64,000 bases of DNA from Saturnia japonica (lineage: Eukaryota; Arthropoda; Insecta; Lepidoptera; Saturniidae), in the NCBI GenBank assembly GCA_033032175.1, contig CM065318.1:11470001-11534000 (forward strand), written 5' to 3'. The position numbers were made by a program, and so were the translations under genes. Positions 22,283 through 34,084 of this stretch are shown here, piece after piece; the first letter of the stretch is position 1; the number at the start of each line of letters is the position of its first letter. The notes below the pieces were generated by a model. The model ran no database searches, had not been told where the DNA came from, and saw only the letters and a list, made by a program, of their open reading frames with translations.

Positions 22283-24939
22283 ATTACAACTAAGCTCAAC
22301 TAATGCTTCGATTCCCGCAAGTGTAACCTTATTTTTTTGATGATCAGCTCTGGTTAATATTTGGAAATTTTGTTTCTTTTATATGTGATAAAAACCAAGA
22401 ATTATCGTCCTACACATGATATGAGCCTGTAAAGTGAATTTTATCTGCACTCTCCTAGGTAATTATCAGAAAAAGTCACTTCCACATTAGTGGAATTGGA
22501 AAACTGAGAAGGAACAAGTATGTAATATGTGTATGCAAGCTTAAAACAAGTTTCATAAAAAAACAGATGGGCTACGTATGTAAATGGGTAAAGAAAATAA
22601 TCTAAATAAAACATCATCTAATTCTTCCAGAGGCCGCACTTTTTAGTTCATTGGTGTAATTTCTCGTGTGATTTTAGACACGTTTATTTTGAGATATGTA
22701 TTTTTAACTTTAGTACTTTTGTGTTGTTTATATAAAAGATGTATTGTCATTTAAAACACCTCAGCTCCCTTTGATGACGAATTCACCAGTTTCACGTAAA
22801 TTTCTGTTATGTAAGGGAGCTAAAGTGTACATATATTCTCATACGCTGTTATGAAATTTTTAAAAGATGACAAAAAATCTGTTTCTTGTTTGGTCAATAA
22901 ATAGCGCGTGGGTCTCAAATAACGATTGGTTATTATTATTCATAGCGTGACTTATTACTTGTAAATTACACTAATTAATTAATACATAAACGAATCATAC
23001 TCCCCTATAATTATTGTAGGTCATAATTAACAGGTGACCTACTTTATGGCCATAAGTTTAGCCCGGCTTGTTATATTTATAAGAACTTCAGTATGCCGCC
23101 ATGGTATCGACGACTGCCGATGAAATCTGTCACCGACGATCGCCGTCGTTTAATGAATCAACCGTATCGTACTTACCATTAGGTACCGTACGGTCATTTT
23201 GCAGAGCTATTTTTTTCTAGTTTATGTTCTTCCTAATACTTGCTATCTACGTCATGATTATATGTATTAACTCTGTATTTTATTAATAAATAAAAACATG
23301 TACATAGATTGTAAGTTATTTAATACAATCATAAATAAAATTTAGTTAATTTACATGTGTTCTTGTTAGCAATAGTTTTTATATAAACTCCGTAACGTTA
23401 TACTTAGCAGTAAATATTTCTAACTCAAAGAAAACAAGATTATATTTCACTTCAGAACGCAACTACTATGCCTGTACACTTTTTAAATTATATATAAATA
23501 AGAACTGTTTATATTTAAAGATTAATAAAAATCTATGTTTTTTAGAACTACAAATCAAATAAGTGAAAACATTTACCTTTTTTGTATTCTTCCAATGTTT
23601 CTAGTTTCCAATTCTAGAATTATTATTCACCTAGATATATCTTAGTTACAAAATTCTAAAAGCAAAAATTTAAATGTTTATGAAACACGTTATTAGATTA
23701 CAAGATAAAAAGAACTGTTATGCGATTGTCAAATATAATATTTTTCAGTTAGAATACTCTAATAATTTTGATATACTGATAAATGATACATAACGATGGA
23801 TAAACAGAAATTGTTTATATGGCGCGCGTTGCGGTCGGTTTCGCAGGAGCGGCGCGCGGTATGACGATCTCCACAGCACTGACGGAATTAACGCTCGCTG
23901 CTCAATCACTCTCGCGATACAGCCTTTATCGGTCCCTTATCTTCGATTGTTGTCGCAATCGAGGCTTCACTCGTTACAATAAAAGCCTTCTGATAGTATT
24001 TCAGGATTATTACAGTCGAATATTACAAACAGGTTACACTGATAACTCTACCCGTTTGAGCCAAATACATTTATAACATACAATTCTAATTGTTGCCAAC
24101 TTTATTGAGTATATTTATCGTAAACTGAATTATTTACACAGAACCACTGATTCATTATAGTGAAAATTTAAAGAAATGCGAGAGGCGTTCCGTTATATAT
24201 TATGTACCAGCTGTTCCCGCTACTTCGTCCGCGTGTAATTTCTATTATGAAAAACCGCGATAAAAAAAGATATGTAGGTGTTCTGAAATTAACCATCGGT
24301 GATATAACCGTGTTTAATGTTTTGTGAATGAGAGTGAAAGTTGTCGTGAGAGTATTTTGAATAATTTTAAGTAAGCACGCCTTTGGGCAAGGTGGGCATG
24401 CGACCACGGCTATCCTCTAAACATCACTATATCCGTGTGTTAAATTTAAATATATAACTTATTTACTTGTAAGATGATCATAATTAAATGGTTAGTATAT
24501 AAGAATTTCGTAAAATAATATTTTCTTGTTTCTTCTTTTTATTTTAAAAATTTTTTACAGGCTTTTATGCAATTCGCTTAATATGTCAATCTTATCGTAA
24601 CAATCCTTTTTAGAGAGCGATATTCCGTAGTCGGGTTTTAGTTTTAAACTTATTTTTTTATTTAAAAACAAGCACAATGAAGGAATGTTTATATATAAAA
24701 TTGTATTTAATAAAAAAAAATGTTTACATAGTTATGAAAATAATTCATGATATAAATTCATAATATAAAAATACCAATAAATTATAAACTTAATCAGTAG
24801 ATTCAATTATAAAAACATACATTTTATGTTCAAAACTTTATAATTATAAACAAATACAAAAAAAAATTGTTTAAATTTATATTACATATTTATACAAATT
24901 ACCAAAACTAGAAGAGAGTTTAAATCAAAGTTAAAATGG
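22283..24939. other. Gene-free AT-rich stretch
   Basis: No supported gene. A short repeat head, CCAGCTGTTCCCGCTACTTC, lies at 24208. An 85-codon plus frame at 23819-24076, in a slightly GC-richer spot, matches nothing I know. 24400-24940 is very AT-rich. Confidence 0.4.
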
Positions 24940-26560
24940 TGTCAGAATAATCAAGAACCAATAAAAATGAATATAAAAGCTTCCCAGCATACTGTTGCAC
25001 ATTTTGGTAAATCTGCCTCCCTGCCAGCGTTGATGGCTGTAGTGAACCGAAAGTCATAGTTAATATATTTCAAAAACAATTTGTAATCAATCCTTCACCT
25101 TTGTCATATACAGAGACCCTATTTAGGTCTAATAGTCATTCGTGTATTAACATCCATCCAGCTGCATACATTACATGTAAGTGTATTTCGTATATCATTA
25201 AAAATATGAGCAGAGGTAGATCACCAGGCCATGATAGTCTTAGTATAGAGCACCTGCAGTACGCTGGGTGTCATTTACCGATGGTACTGTCCATGTTGCT
25301 TAATTTTTGTATTCGGCATTCTTTTCTGCCTGTTAACCTCATGAAAACACTTGTACCCATCATAAAAAATAAAACCGGCGACACGGCAGATAAAACAACT
25401 ACATGCCTATATCATTATCTACTATCATGGCAAAGGTCCTTGACGGTGTGCTTGATCGTATTCTGGATGAGCACATACAGTTACATGAAGTACAGTTTGG
25501 CTTTAAGGCTGGTTTATGCACTGAAACAGCAGTATTGTGTTTAAAAAGCATTGTAAGATACTATACTGACAGAAAGACACCTGTGTATGCGTGCTTCCTA
25601 GATCTTTCTAAGGCTTTCGATACAGTGTCTTATGGCATACTATGGCATAAACTGATTAAGCACACAGACTTACCTAAAGAAATAATTAATATTTTTAGGT
25701 TCTGGTACGCTGAACAAAACAATTATGTTAAATGGGGCTGGGGTTAAATAGGCTATCTGATATGTACAAATTGAAATGTGGAGTTAGACAGGGTAGATTA
25801 ACTTCGGTTAAACTTTTTAATTTCTATATTAATGGCCTGATTGAGAAGCTCAGCAACACTATAGTCGGTTGTTCATTAGACGGTACGACAGTTAATAATA
25901 TTAGTTATGCAGATGACATGGTGCTGTTGTGTCCATCAATCAGGGCAGTACGAAAGTTTTTAGTTGTTTGTGAGGACGGCGGCTCACGGCCACAAGTACA
26001 ATGCCAGCAATAACTCTCAACGGGTGTCGCCTTAAACATGTTTTTGGTTTTAAATGCTTGGGGCATTGAGTTACCGCACATCTGTCTAACAATATGGATA
26101 TCGAAGGAGAACGTAGAGCGATGGCTGCCCGAAGCAATATGTTGGCTCGCTGGTTTGCACGATGTTCCTGGCCAGTGAAAATTTATCTTTTTAAAACTTA
26201 CTGCCAGAAGCTGTATACATGCAGCATGTGAGTTAACTATTCGCGGAAGGCTATACATACTTTAAGAGTACAATATAATAACGCCTTCAGAATGCTGTTG
26301 GGGCTGGCTCGACACTGTAGTGCATCTCAGATGTTTGTCGATAATGTCACAGGTGGCTTTCACGCAATTGTGCGTAAACGAATTGCATCTATGATGATCC
26401 GTTTGAAGGCCAGTACCAACAGCACCTTGCATGTGATCGCAAATAAAGTCGACTGTCCGATATACAGCACTGGGTTCGCGTCCATGTTGCGGGAATTATT
26501 TAAAATGACAACTTTTTATTTCTAATAATTAAGAACTCTTAAAATTATTATTATTATTAA
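24940..26560 (+). mobile_element. Decayed non-LTR retrotransposon (CR1/Jockey-type LINE), 5'-truncated
   Basis: Only the reverse-transcriptase half of ORF2 and its tail are present; the endonuclease is missing. The copy ends in a TAT/TTA-type simple tail (TTATTATTATTATTAA near 26545), usual for this group. Frame breaks occur about every 250-300 bp. Confidence 0.8.
25101..26525 (+). pseudogene. LINE reverse transcriptase, frameshifted
   Basis: In successive frames: the finger region with SRGRSPGHDSLSIEHLQYAG (25207 on), palm motif FLDLSKAFDTVSYGILWHKL (25597 on), CGVRQGRLTS with Gly lost from the usual RQGG, catalytic YADDMVLL (25906), then the C-terminal part with SNMLARWFARC (26131 on) and YNNAFRMLLGLARHCSASQM (26275 on). 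At least four frame changes separate these. CR1 versus Jockey cannot be settled by eye. Not functional. Confidence 0.85.
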
Positions 26561-26629
26561 CATGGATATAGTATTATCTGAATAAATAGCTTATTGTATT
26601 ATTATTATATAAAAAATACTAAATCAGTG

Positions 26630-26715
26630 GGACTCGAACTATCAACCACTCGTACAGTAAATACAATAATGCATACAAGTCTGGTCATCACACAGTTAGG
26701 CCAATTCGACTCTTT
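26630..26715 (-). repeat. tRNA-derived SINE-like sequence (reverse)
   Basis: On the minus strand TGGCCTAACTGTGTGATGAC resembles an A-box region and GATAGTTCGAGTCCCACTG holds an exact B-box core. The distance fits a tRNA-like head. It shares its 3' part with 21640-21725. It could also be a degenerate tRNA pseudogene. 26716-27254 holds nothing recognised. Confidence 0.45.
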
Positions 26716-27254
26716 TTTTTTTAGTGTAGCTCGGATCCGACTCTTTTTCCGTGTAGTTCTCATCCACCAAACGCGCGATAAGGGGATTCGTTCCAGTAAA
26801 CTACGCAAAATTGTAACAATTAGAAGTAAAACAATCTAAAGTTGAATCATGTTTTCTATATCAAATGTTTACTAATTTTAAGATACGAACTCAAGTTCAA
26901 TGACGCTTCATTCGAACCAGCATTATTTATACATTTCTTCAACTGTTTCAAAACATACAAAACACTTGTATAATGTAAGTTTAAGGGAAAATATTAAGAC
27001 GCTACTTCATTAACAAGCTCATTAACAGATTTATTATCTACTTTACGTAATTATAATGAGCGTACATGTCTAATTATGATATCGGTTATGTAAAAAAGGC
27101 ATCCATAATATTAGGTATACGTCGCGTCTAGTCTGACAATAAACCAGTCGTCTACAAGATATGTTACTGATAGTGACGTAATAGTATTATAAAAACGTAA
27201 ACATTGGTGTATCTACGTATACGTGGAACTGTCTTGATAAGATACGTATTTTTA

Positions 27255-28476
27255 ATAGATCCTTTTACATATTAAGTATGTTATATGGTAAAAGTAACCA
27301 AAAAAATATTACGAAATTATACATTTAATCGATCGAAGTATGTAGGTAATATTGTTATCTATGTACTTTCGCCATTTTATAGGTAGTTCATGGATTCTAT
27401 TACTGAAAAAAATATAGGAGCGAGAATTAATAAAATCTTTGAAGGCGGTTTGGATAGTCTCATCGGAATTGATTTTTTTTCATTGCAAGAAATTGTACAA
27501 ATTCCGAAAAAAGTGGTAATCTGTTGAAGCCAGGGCCGTAGAGTATGGTGAGTGTCGGAGACATTTCAACCACAGTTCTTCTAATTTCGTGTCGTAATCG
27601 GAATCTGTCGTGAAGTCCCCATGGTCTAGTGTTGTCCTGATGCAGCAGTGGGCTAGAGAGATTGACCTGTTTTGGTTGTTAACGGCTAGCTTTTCAATCA
27701 CGGTTTGCAATTGTTGACAACACAGATCTGCCGTCATCATCTGGCCAGTTCTTAGGAAGCTGAAGTGTATGACACCAGCACTGGTTCACCAAACAGTCAC
27801 CAGTACCTTTTTCTGAGTCAACTTTAGCTTGGGACGGGATTTGGCCAAGTCTACTGAGTTCAACCAGTGTAATGAGAGTTTCCGATTGTCGTAAAGGATC
27901 CATTTTTCGTCACAATTAACAATACGAATCAAAATTCCCTCATTACTGTGACGGTTGAGTAATGTAACGCAGCACTCAATGCGTCTTTGTTGGTGTGCTT
28001 CAGTCAATTCATGCGATACCCATTTCTCTAGCTTTTTCACTTTTCCAATTTATTTCAAGTGAATTAAAATTGTTTTATCACTCACACCGTAGCCTGCCGC
28101 TAACTCTGAAGTGGTTTTCGATAGATCCCACGTGGAAGCCCACGATCAACTTTAATTCTTCATTATCAACTAGGATCTCCGGACGTCCACGGGGTTTATT
28201 TCGTAAGTCAAAATTTCCAGAACGAAAACGTTGCAACCAAAAACGTACCGTGCCCTATACATATCATTAATCCTTCGAACTGTTTCTGCAGCGCTGATGC
28301 CACGGTGGAACTCGTATTTGTAAATAATGCAATATTTTATGTCTTCCATTTTGTGAAAAAAACGATGTCAAAGAAAAATGAAATGGTGCGAAAAAAATGA
28401 ATCACTAAATTCGAAACACAAATACACAAGCCTGAATTTGAAATAAATTTGAATTTAGATTTCCTAACCAGTAACA
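27255..28476 (-). mobile_element. Decayed mariner, right end cut off by a SINE
   Basis: The left end (27255-27295) is a degenerate TIR (TAGATCCTTTTACATAT...TTATATGG). The body matches the family of 19574-20823. At 28476 it stops inside the segment before the right TIR, where the SINE begins. A TIR-like piece of the right orientation, CGCCAATTTCATATGTAAGG, lies at 32868-32887 beyond the gypsy element. Confidence 0.8.
27440..28350 (-). pseudogene. Mariner transposase, multiply frameshifted
   Basis: Pieces recognisable on the minus strand: the N-terminal RFWLQRFRSGNFDLRNK-like stretch (about 28250-28200), WVSHELTEAHQQ and NCDEKWILYDN (28025-27890), MMTADLCCQQLQ (27740 on) and CLRHSPYSTALASTDYHFF (to about 27500). 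The second catalytic region is damaged. Frames change at least three times. Confidence 0.82.
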
Positions 28477-28580
28477 GGCTTCGTGGCGCAGTGGTAGTAA
28501 ACGCTACTTTGTGTGATGAGCATAAGTGGCAGTTGTGTGTGTATGGGTGTTAAATATCTATATATTTTTATATATAGATG
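28477..28580 (+). repeat. tRNA-derived SINE, internally deleted copy
   Basis: GGCTTCGTGGCGCAGTGGTA is the A-box head; then ACGCTACT joins straight to TTGTGTGATGAGCATAA. About 44 bp present in the copy at 47006, including the B box, are missing. It ends in a TATATATTTTTATATATAGA tail. It lies exactly between the broken mariner and the broken gypsy element. Confidence 0.75.
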
Positions 28581-28588
28581 ATTAGATG

Positions 28589-29512
28589 TTATTTATGTTT
28601 TACGCGATCGACGCTGACCTCGTGCTTTTTACCTGCAACCTCGAGCGTTACAGTTTTGGGGTTTCGAGCCAAAATTTTGTAAGGTCCGGTGTAGGGTGGC
28701 TGTAATAGTCGCCTCACTGTGTCGTCCCTCAGGAACGCATGGCTTGCTGTCTGCAGGTCTTTGAAGATGAATGATGATGGATGAGCATGTCGTGATGCTG
28801 GAGTGGGACGTATGCTAGCCATCTTGGAGCGAAGTCTGGCTACGAAGTCCTCGATGTGAGTATCATGATCGATTGTTGCTGGTACGACGAGCTCTCCTGG
28901 TAACCGCAGGGGTTCGCCATACAGAAGTTCTGCAGAAGAACATTGTAAGTCTTCTTTAAGTGCTGTGCGTATGCCAAGTAACACTAGCGGTAGAGCCTTG
29001 CTCCATGTACTCCCATGGCACATAAGGGCAGCTTTTAATTGCCTGTGAAGGCGTTCTACCATTCCATTTGCTTGCGGGTGATAGCTTGTCGTCCGGATAC
29101 GTTTTGTTGCGCAGATCTTCATTAGATGGGCGAAAATGGCAGATTCGAATTGTCGCCCTTGGTCTGTTGTGATGACAAGTGGAACGCCATATCGCGAGAT
29201 CCATCCGGAAACGAATGTGTCGGCTACCTCTTCTGCGGTAATGCCCGACATTGGCCATACTTCCGGCTATCTGGTAAATCTGTCGACGGCTGTCAGACAG
29301 TATGTATAACCACCAGAATGGGGAAGTGCGCCTATGATGTCCAAGTGGACGTGCTGGAAACGGGCTGACTTTCCAGGGAAGTTTCCTAACGGCGACCTTC
29401 CGTGACGGGAGACTTTGCAGTTGGCATGCAATGCAACAGCGAGCCCAAGCCATGCAGTCTTTGCGCATGGAAGGCCAAACATAGCGGTCAGACACCAGGC
29501 GAGCGCTTGCAC
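28589..29512 (-). pseudogene. pol part 3: integrase core and C-terminus
   Basis: The DDE core is visible as HVHLDIIGALPH (first Asp), VITTDQGRQFES (second Asp) and SYHPQANGMVERLHRQL (Glu). One Trp-type position is now TAG (about 29260), between DRFTR and PEVWPMSG. The C-terminal part includes LLQPPYTGPYKILARN and ends SVDRVKHK at 28589. No env or further frame follows. Confidence 0.9.
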
Positions 29513-30390
29513 GCGCGCTAGGGTGACTGAGGTTGTGGAGTCTCAGAAACGTCGAGCGACGGAATGATGCGGGTAGGTAAGGTCTAGGCTTGCCCATGGA
29601 TGTATCGCAAGTCACCTGGATGTTTTTTCCTGGAATGTGAAGCAATTCCAATTTAAGAGAAGAACCGGTACGAAGCTTTTCGAGTTCTTCGTCAACGGCT
29701 TGAGCATTCGCGAGTGCAGCGAAGTCATCTGCTAAAGATACAGCCTCCACGCGAGACATAGTATCCGCAACCACATTGTCCTCCCCTTTGATGTGAACTA
29801 TGTCTGTTGAAAACTGACTTATAAAACTTAGCTGATTGAGTTGTGCTGGTGGAAGTTTTTCTCGCCGTTGCTGGAAAGCATAAATTATAGGCTTGTGGTC
29901 TGTGAAAATAGTAACATGTTGAACCTCCAGGATGTGTCTAAAGTGCTGCACGCTTTCATAAATGGCAAGAAGTTCCCTATAGTAGGTGGGCCACTCTGCT
30001 TGCTTTGCAGTCAATTTCCTGCTGAAATAAGCTAGAGGTTGCCAGCTGTCAACTTCGTTTTTGCGTTGCTGGAGACAGGAGCCAATATGTGATCCTGACG
30101 CGTCAGTGAATAGACCAAGTTGTGCTTGCTGGCTAGGGTGGTACAACATGGTCGCTGTTGATAAGCTTTCCTTGCAAGCTTCGAAATGTTTTTGAAGTTC
30201 AGGCGTCCAGGGGAAAGGTTTTGCACCTTTGCTCCCCGTGGCTGCTACGGCATCGATGAGCGGCGCTTGATACTTTGCCGCACAAGGTAGGTATCTACGA
30301 TAATAGTTTATCACTCCGAGGAACCTACGCATGCCTTGTACAGTCTTGGGTGGAGGATAATCATGAAGAGCTTGGATGCGGTCGTCAGGA
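29415..30390 (-). pseudogene. pol part 2: end of RT, RNase H and integrase zinc domain
   Basis: Same frame as part 1 after the two stops. It carries GMRRFLGVINYYRRYLP (RT thumb), RNase H with LGLFTDASGSHIGSCL, ELLAIYESVQHF and IFTDHKPIIYAF, then the integrase HHCC zinc module with LHNLSHPSARAS and CCIACQ. A frameshift near 29415-29425 moves the rest of integrase to another frame; the open frame running on to 28956 is then meaningless. Confidence 0.88.
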
Positions 30391-30422
30391 GGTTGAGTCC
30401 CTTAGGCGTTAATGCGGTATCC

Positions 30423-31541
30423 CTAAAACAAGACTTCAGCTGCTCCAAAAACACATTTTGCTGGATTTATTACCACACCGTACTGTTGAAGGCGTTGGAA
30501 AATAATTTTGAGGTGCTGAATATGCTGGGAACTATCAATTGAGTGGATCAAAATGTCATCTACGTAAGCAAAGCAAAAATCAAGTCCACGCACCACTTCA
30601 TCGATAAACCTTTGAAAGGTCTGACCAGCATTTCTGAGACAGAAGGTCATATAAGGAAATTCGTAAAGTCCAAAAGGTGTTATTATGGCTGTTTTGCAGA
30701 TATCAGAGCTATTAATAGGTATTTGTTGGTATGCTTTTACTAAATCTATGGTGGAAAATATGGTGGATCCAGCCAGGTTTTGTGAAAAGTCCCCTATGTG
30801 TCGGATTGGGTACCTGTCCGGTATGGTGCGGGCATTAAGTGCTCTGTAGTCACCGCATGGTCGCCATGTTGCGTCCTTCTTAGGAGCGAGGTGCAGGGGC
30901 GATGACCACGAGCTGCTGGAAGGTCGTGCGGTACCACATTGTAATATTGCATTAAATTCTTGCTGTGCTATATGCAATTTTTCTGGGCCCAGGCGGCGGG
31001 GACGGCAGCTGACTGGTGGACCATCAGTGGTATTGATGTAGTGGACAGTAGTGTGTTTGACTATTCTGTCTATTCCCGGAGGACGCATGATGTCCGGAAA
31101 CTCAGCGAGCACCTGCTCGAAAAGTGAGTTCCCGCATGTGACTGCTTTAATGCTGTCCTGGGAAGTGTGCGCTCTTGAAGCTAGTATCCACAGCTTGGTC
31201 GTACCATCAATCACCCGTTCGTGCCTACAGTCCGGTAAAAGATTGTAAAAACTTAAAAAATCTGATCCGATAATAGGTGTGCTGACATCAGCTAATATAA
31301 AATTCCATTTAAAATCACGGCGTAATCCTAAATTTAAATTGAGAGAAATACTTCCAAAAGTTTTAATTGAAGTGCCATTGGCTGCACTGAGGTCATATCC
31401 ACTGCTAATAAAATGGCCTCTGGTAAATTGTCGGGGAAAACAAGAAATATCGGAGCCAGTGTCAATCAAAAAGCTTTGTTTTGTACACCGGTCCAGTACA
31501 AACAGGCGACGACTTGAGAGCGGGCGATCGGTACTCGCCAC
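30423..31541 (-). pseudogene. pol part 1: protease and reverse transcriptase
   Basis: The aspartic protease active site is LIDTGSDIS (about 24 codons in). Reverse transcriptase follows with [41 protein letters not shown] and the catalytic [11 protein letters not shown]. The frame ends at a TAG (30422-30420), and a second stop, TAA, follows eight codons later at about 30398. Both look like point mutations because the same frame continues into RNase H. The first codon is not ATG, as expected for a gag-pol fusion. Confidence 0.9.
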
Positions 31542-32401
31542 TACCGATCGCTTGTCGCGTTTCCCGAATGATTTTTAGTCCACGTGCATAGCTGTGTACA
31601 TTTTTGTGCTCGCTTACCAAATCGTTCGTGGTACCAACATAGGTCGGGATTCCGTGATTGTGGTGCTTGTAAACGGTTGCAGCTACACGATCTGCTGCTG
31701 CTACGATTGCGTGACTTCCCTCTATATGATCCCCCCGTAGCTGTAAAAGAAGCAACAGCACGGGAGAGGTTTGTTACTTGTTCTTGAAGCGAGAGGAATG
31801 CATTCTGTTCCGGTGCTGGTGGGTTAAGTGAAAGTGTACTAGCACCTACCTCAAGCGGCTGGGATTGTATGTCCATTAGGGTATCAGCTAATTCTGCCAG
31901 CTCACCAAGTTCCTCCAAGCGTTGAGCAGCCAAAATGATCTGCAACTCTCTGGGAAGTCGACTAGACCAGATATATTTCATCAGCTTGTCTGGGAATGCA
32001 GGTCCTGCCAGAAATCTGAAGTGGCGGAGAAACGAAGAGGGCTTCCTGTCGCCAATCTGTTCTTTTTCTAGCAGCCGCCGCATTTTCTCTTCATAGGAAT
32101 CTGAGAATCTAGCAATTATTGCAGTTTTTAGAGTCGTGTAAGGGTTGGTCTGAGGAGGTGAAATAATAATGTCCTCAACCTCACAAGTGCAACTAGTATC
32201 AAGTAACGATACTGCATAACTAAATTTTGTTGTTTCTACTGTAATCCGGTTAATGTTGAACTGGGCCTCTAAGCTCGCAAACCATAGAGCTGGGCGGTCT
32301 TTGCAGAACGGAGGGGTGCGGATGGAAAAACGGTGCACTTCTAGAGGTGGGTTCTGCTTATCCCTTTCATCAACAGTGTCGGATACGCCACCTTCAGCCA
32401 T
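31541..32401 (-). CDS. gag-like polyprotein of the Ty3/gypsy element (286 aa)
   Basis: Structural protein that packages the element RNA. The ATG at 32401 gives [11 protein letters not shown] capsid-type region follows ([40 protein letters not shown]), then an Arg/Ser-rich stretch and a C-terminal knuckle-like C-x2-H-x9-C motif ([15 protein letters not shown]). It is open throughout. It ends at a TAG (31543-31541) that overlaps the pol frame, which lies in -1 relative to it; whether this is programmed frameshifting or a mutation cannot be told. Confidence 0.85.
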   Translation of the reverse strand: MAEGGVSDTVDERDKQNPPLEVHRFSIRTPPFCKDRPALWFASLEAQFNINRITVETTKFSYAVSLLDTSCTCEVEDIIISPPQTNPYTTLKTAIIARFSDSYEEKMRRLLEKEQIGDRKPSSFLRHFRFLAGPAFPDKLMKYIWSSRLPRELQIILAAQRLEELGELAELADTLMDIQSQPLEVGASTLSLNPPAPEQNAFLSLQEQVTNLSRAVASFTATGGSYRGKSRNRSSSRSCSCNRLQAPQSRNPDLCWYHERFGKRAQKCTQLCTWTKNHSGNATSDR

Positions 32402-32621
32402 TTTATAAAAATATTATTGAAAGACTATGTGAAATGCTAGTATTTCTCTCCGTATTTCTCGGTGTGTGCGCGGTGGTGCTTCGCCCTCTCCAGCGTTAAC
32501 TTCTTGGTAGACGAGTAATGCAAGTATAGCTGGCTTCAGGCCGGCCGGTGCGTCGCTTGTACATGGATCGTCACGTTCCAAGCGTCGGCGAATTTTGCGT
32601 CTTTAATCGTCGGGGTCACCA

Positions 32622-32747
32622 TTTATAGGATCGTTTGGCCGATCCTATTAATTAAAAATGCAGCTCAGCGTTTGAATTATTGCTGTATTTATTTTGTCGC
32701 TAGTAATCGGTTACAGAATAATATGTTCCTCTTGTCAGTCCGTGACA
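32622..32747 (-). repeat. 5' LTR of the gypsy element, with primer-binding region
   Basis: On the minus strand the LTR would start TGTCACGGACTGACAAGAGG (32747) and contains AATAAA followed by a short tail. Its inner end is near 32622, just before TGGTGACCCCGACG (32621-32608), the position of the tRNA primer-binding site. A GGATCG...CGATCC inverted pair lies at the inner edge. Without a second LTR the borders are estimates. Confidence 0.55.
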
Positions 32748-32990
32748 GATGTCTTATTTTATCTTTTACAAGACTTGAAAGTCAGCCAGTCTATCATAAA
32801 CAAAATAGAATGTGGCTGAAGTAACAACTATTTATTGTGATAAGTCTCCACACGCCAATTTCATATGTAAGGGGTATTTCAGAGGCGTGTTGAGTTCGAA
32901 CGCATCTGGTCTAAATTAGGCTTGATGCTGATTTTTGTTTATAGTCTAATTCACACCGTGGATATGTACCATCTGTTGATTTTTGACAAA
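32748..32990. other. Gypsy flank with a mariner TIR relic
   Basis: CGCCAATTTCATATGTAAGG at 32868-32887 equals a right-hand mariner TIR of the 19574 family. No transposase is attached. It could be the lost right end of the mariner at 27255-28476, separated by later insertions. The remainder is unremarkable. Confidence 0.4.
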
Positions 32991-33070
32991 ATGCCACGTT
33001 GTTCAGTGTTTATTTGTAAAAATACCAGTTGTAATGTGAATTACGTTAAAGATGGCATCTCATTCCACAC
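32991..33070 (+). CDS. THAP zinc-finger domain, first exon (partial gene or relic)
   Basis: The ATG opens 26 codons plus two bases. The product starts MPRC and has Cys4-x4-Cys9 followed by Phe25-His26, the first half of the C2CH THAP DNA-binding module. The reading frame meets a perfect donor (AC|GTAAAT at 33071). From memory, human THAP1 exon 1 also ends two bases into the codon after its Phe-His, so position and phase agree. Read without splicing, the ORF stops one codon later. The remaining THAP part (Trp, C-x2-H) was not found downstream. It may be exon 1 of a host THAP gene, or the start of a THAP-bearing (P-type) transposon. A mariner-like TIR relic lies 105 bp upstream. Confidence 0.55.
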
Positions 33071-34084
33071 GTAAATACTATTGAAATAAATAATTAAGTA
33101 CTATTTATTATACTATAAAATGTTATTGTTTTTTTTTAAACTATGAAGTAATTTTTTTTTCAATATTAATAGTAACCATTGCTTGCTTAATAGAAATCGA
33201 TTAATGATGAAGATGAACTAATGATGCAATGGATGAATGGTCGCGTCGTAACAGTACTTTCACTAAGACAATAATTTCGTACATGGAATAGAGACGTGAT
33301 AGCTGTCGATATTTTTTCTATGTCCACAGTACACACTTAGTTCGGTTGATAATACAATGATTTGTTTTTTTTTTATTATACATATTATTATAATATTTAT
33401 ATATTAATATTTCTAGATAAAATCATATTAAATCCTTGCCGCATTGGTATGAATCTTGTTGATAAAATTTATTTTCACTAGTTCAACCAATCACTTAAGA
33501 AGAATTATTTAATAATGCTTATAAAAGCCGTGATACATAAATACATTGGTTTAAAACTACATTATTTAAAGCAAAACTTTAACTGTCCAAGCGCCAACTG
33601 TTAAACAAATATTTGCATTTTACTGGCCAGTAAAACAATGTAAACAAAAAATGACATTTTTTTAATGTTTCATTATTGTTTATTTAGTCGAATCTGTAAT
33701 AAAATATTTAAAAAAAGGTTTCTCTAGAAAATAGAGCACATATATTTTTTTTACTTTTATATCGATTACCACTTTTCTTCTCTAGTTGTATACATGTGTT
33801 TATTACCAATCTGTCGCTACAGGCTGATGCGTTGCCTTCTTTTTGCATGTGTACTATTATAATAGTTACTTTATTTGTGTTGCTGCAAATTTCTTAGTGT
33901 GAGTAAGGAATATCAGTACGTGTTCCATTTATACTTTTTGTATTTGTGTTAGTGTAGTAAGAGGGTGTTGCTTCGCTGTACCAAGGAGACGTGTGAACCT
34001 GAACAACTATTGTTTCAAGGCAAATCTCCCTTGTTTTACTGATCTGTGGTAAGGACCTAATATTAAAATTTCTTTGACTAACAC
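33071..34084. other. Gene-free stretch after the THAP exon
   Basis: AT-rich; I looked here for a second THAP exon (Trp, then C-x2-H-F) and found none. No recognised repeat. Confidence 0.4.

Larger units (their letters stand above)
28581..32747 (-). mobile_element. Ty3/gypsy LTR retrotransposon, one LTR, dead
   Basis: In minus-strand order: 5' LTR (32622-32747), leader, gag, protease, reverse transcriptase, RNase H, integrase. There is no env. The 3' LTR is absent: sequence stops being gypsy-like within about 10 bp after the integrase stop, where a SINE tail begins. pol carries three in-frame stops and one frameshift, so the copy is dead but not ancient. Only one LTR remains, so its age cannot be read from LTR divergence. 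Confidence 0.88.

Noticed and set aside
23819..24076. 85-codon plus-strand frame starting MARVAVGFAGAARG
   Set aside because: Non-ATG start, no recognisable domain, no splice context; composition of the second half is like random AT-rich DNA.
28956..29410. C-terminal extension of the RNase H frame of the gypsy element
   Set aside because: After the frameshift near 29415 integrase continues in another frame, so these codons are a shadow.
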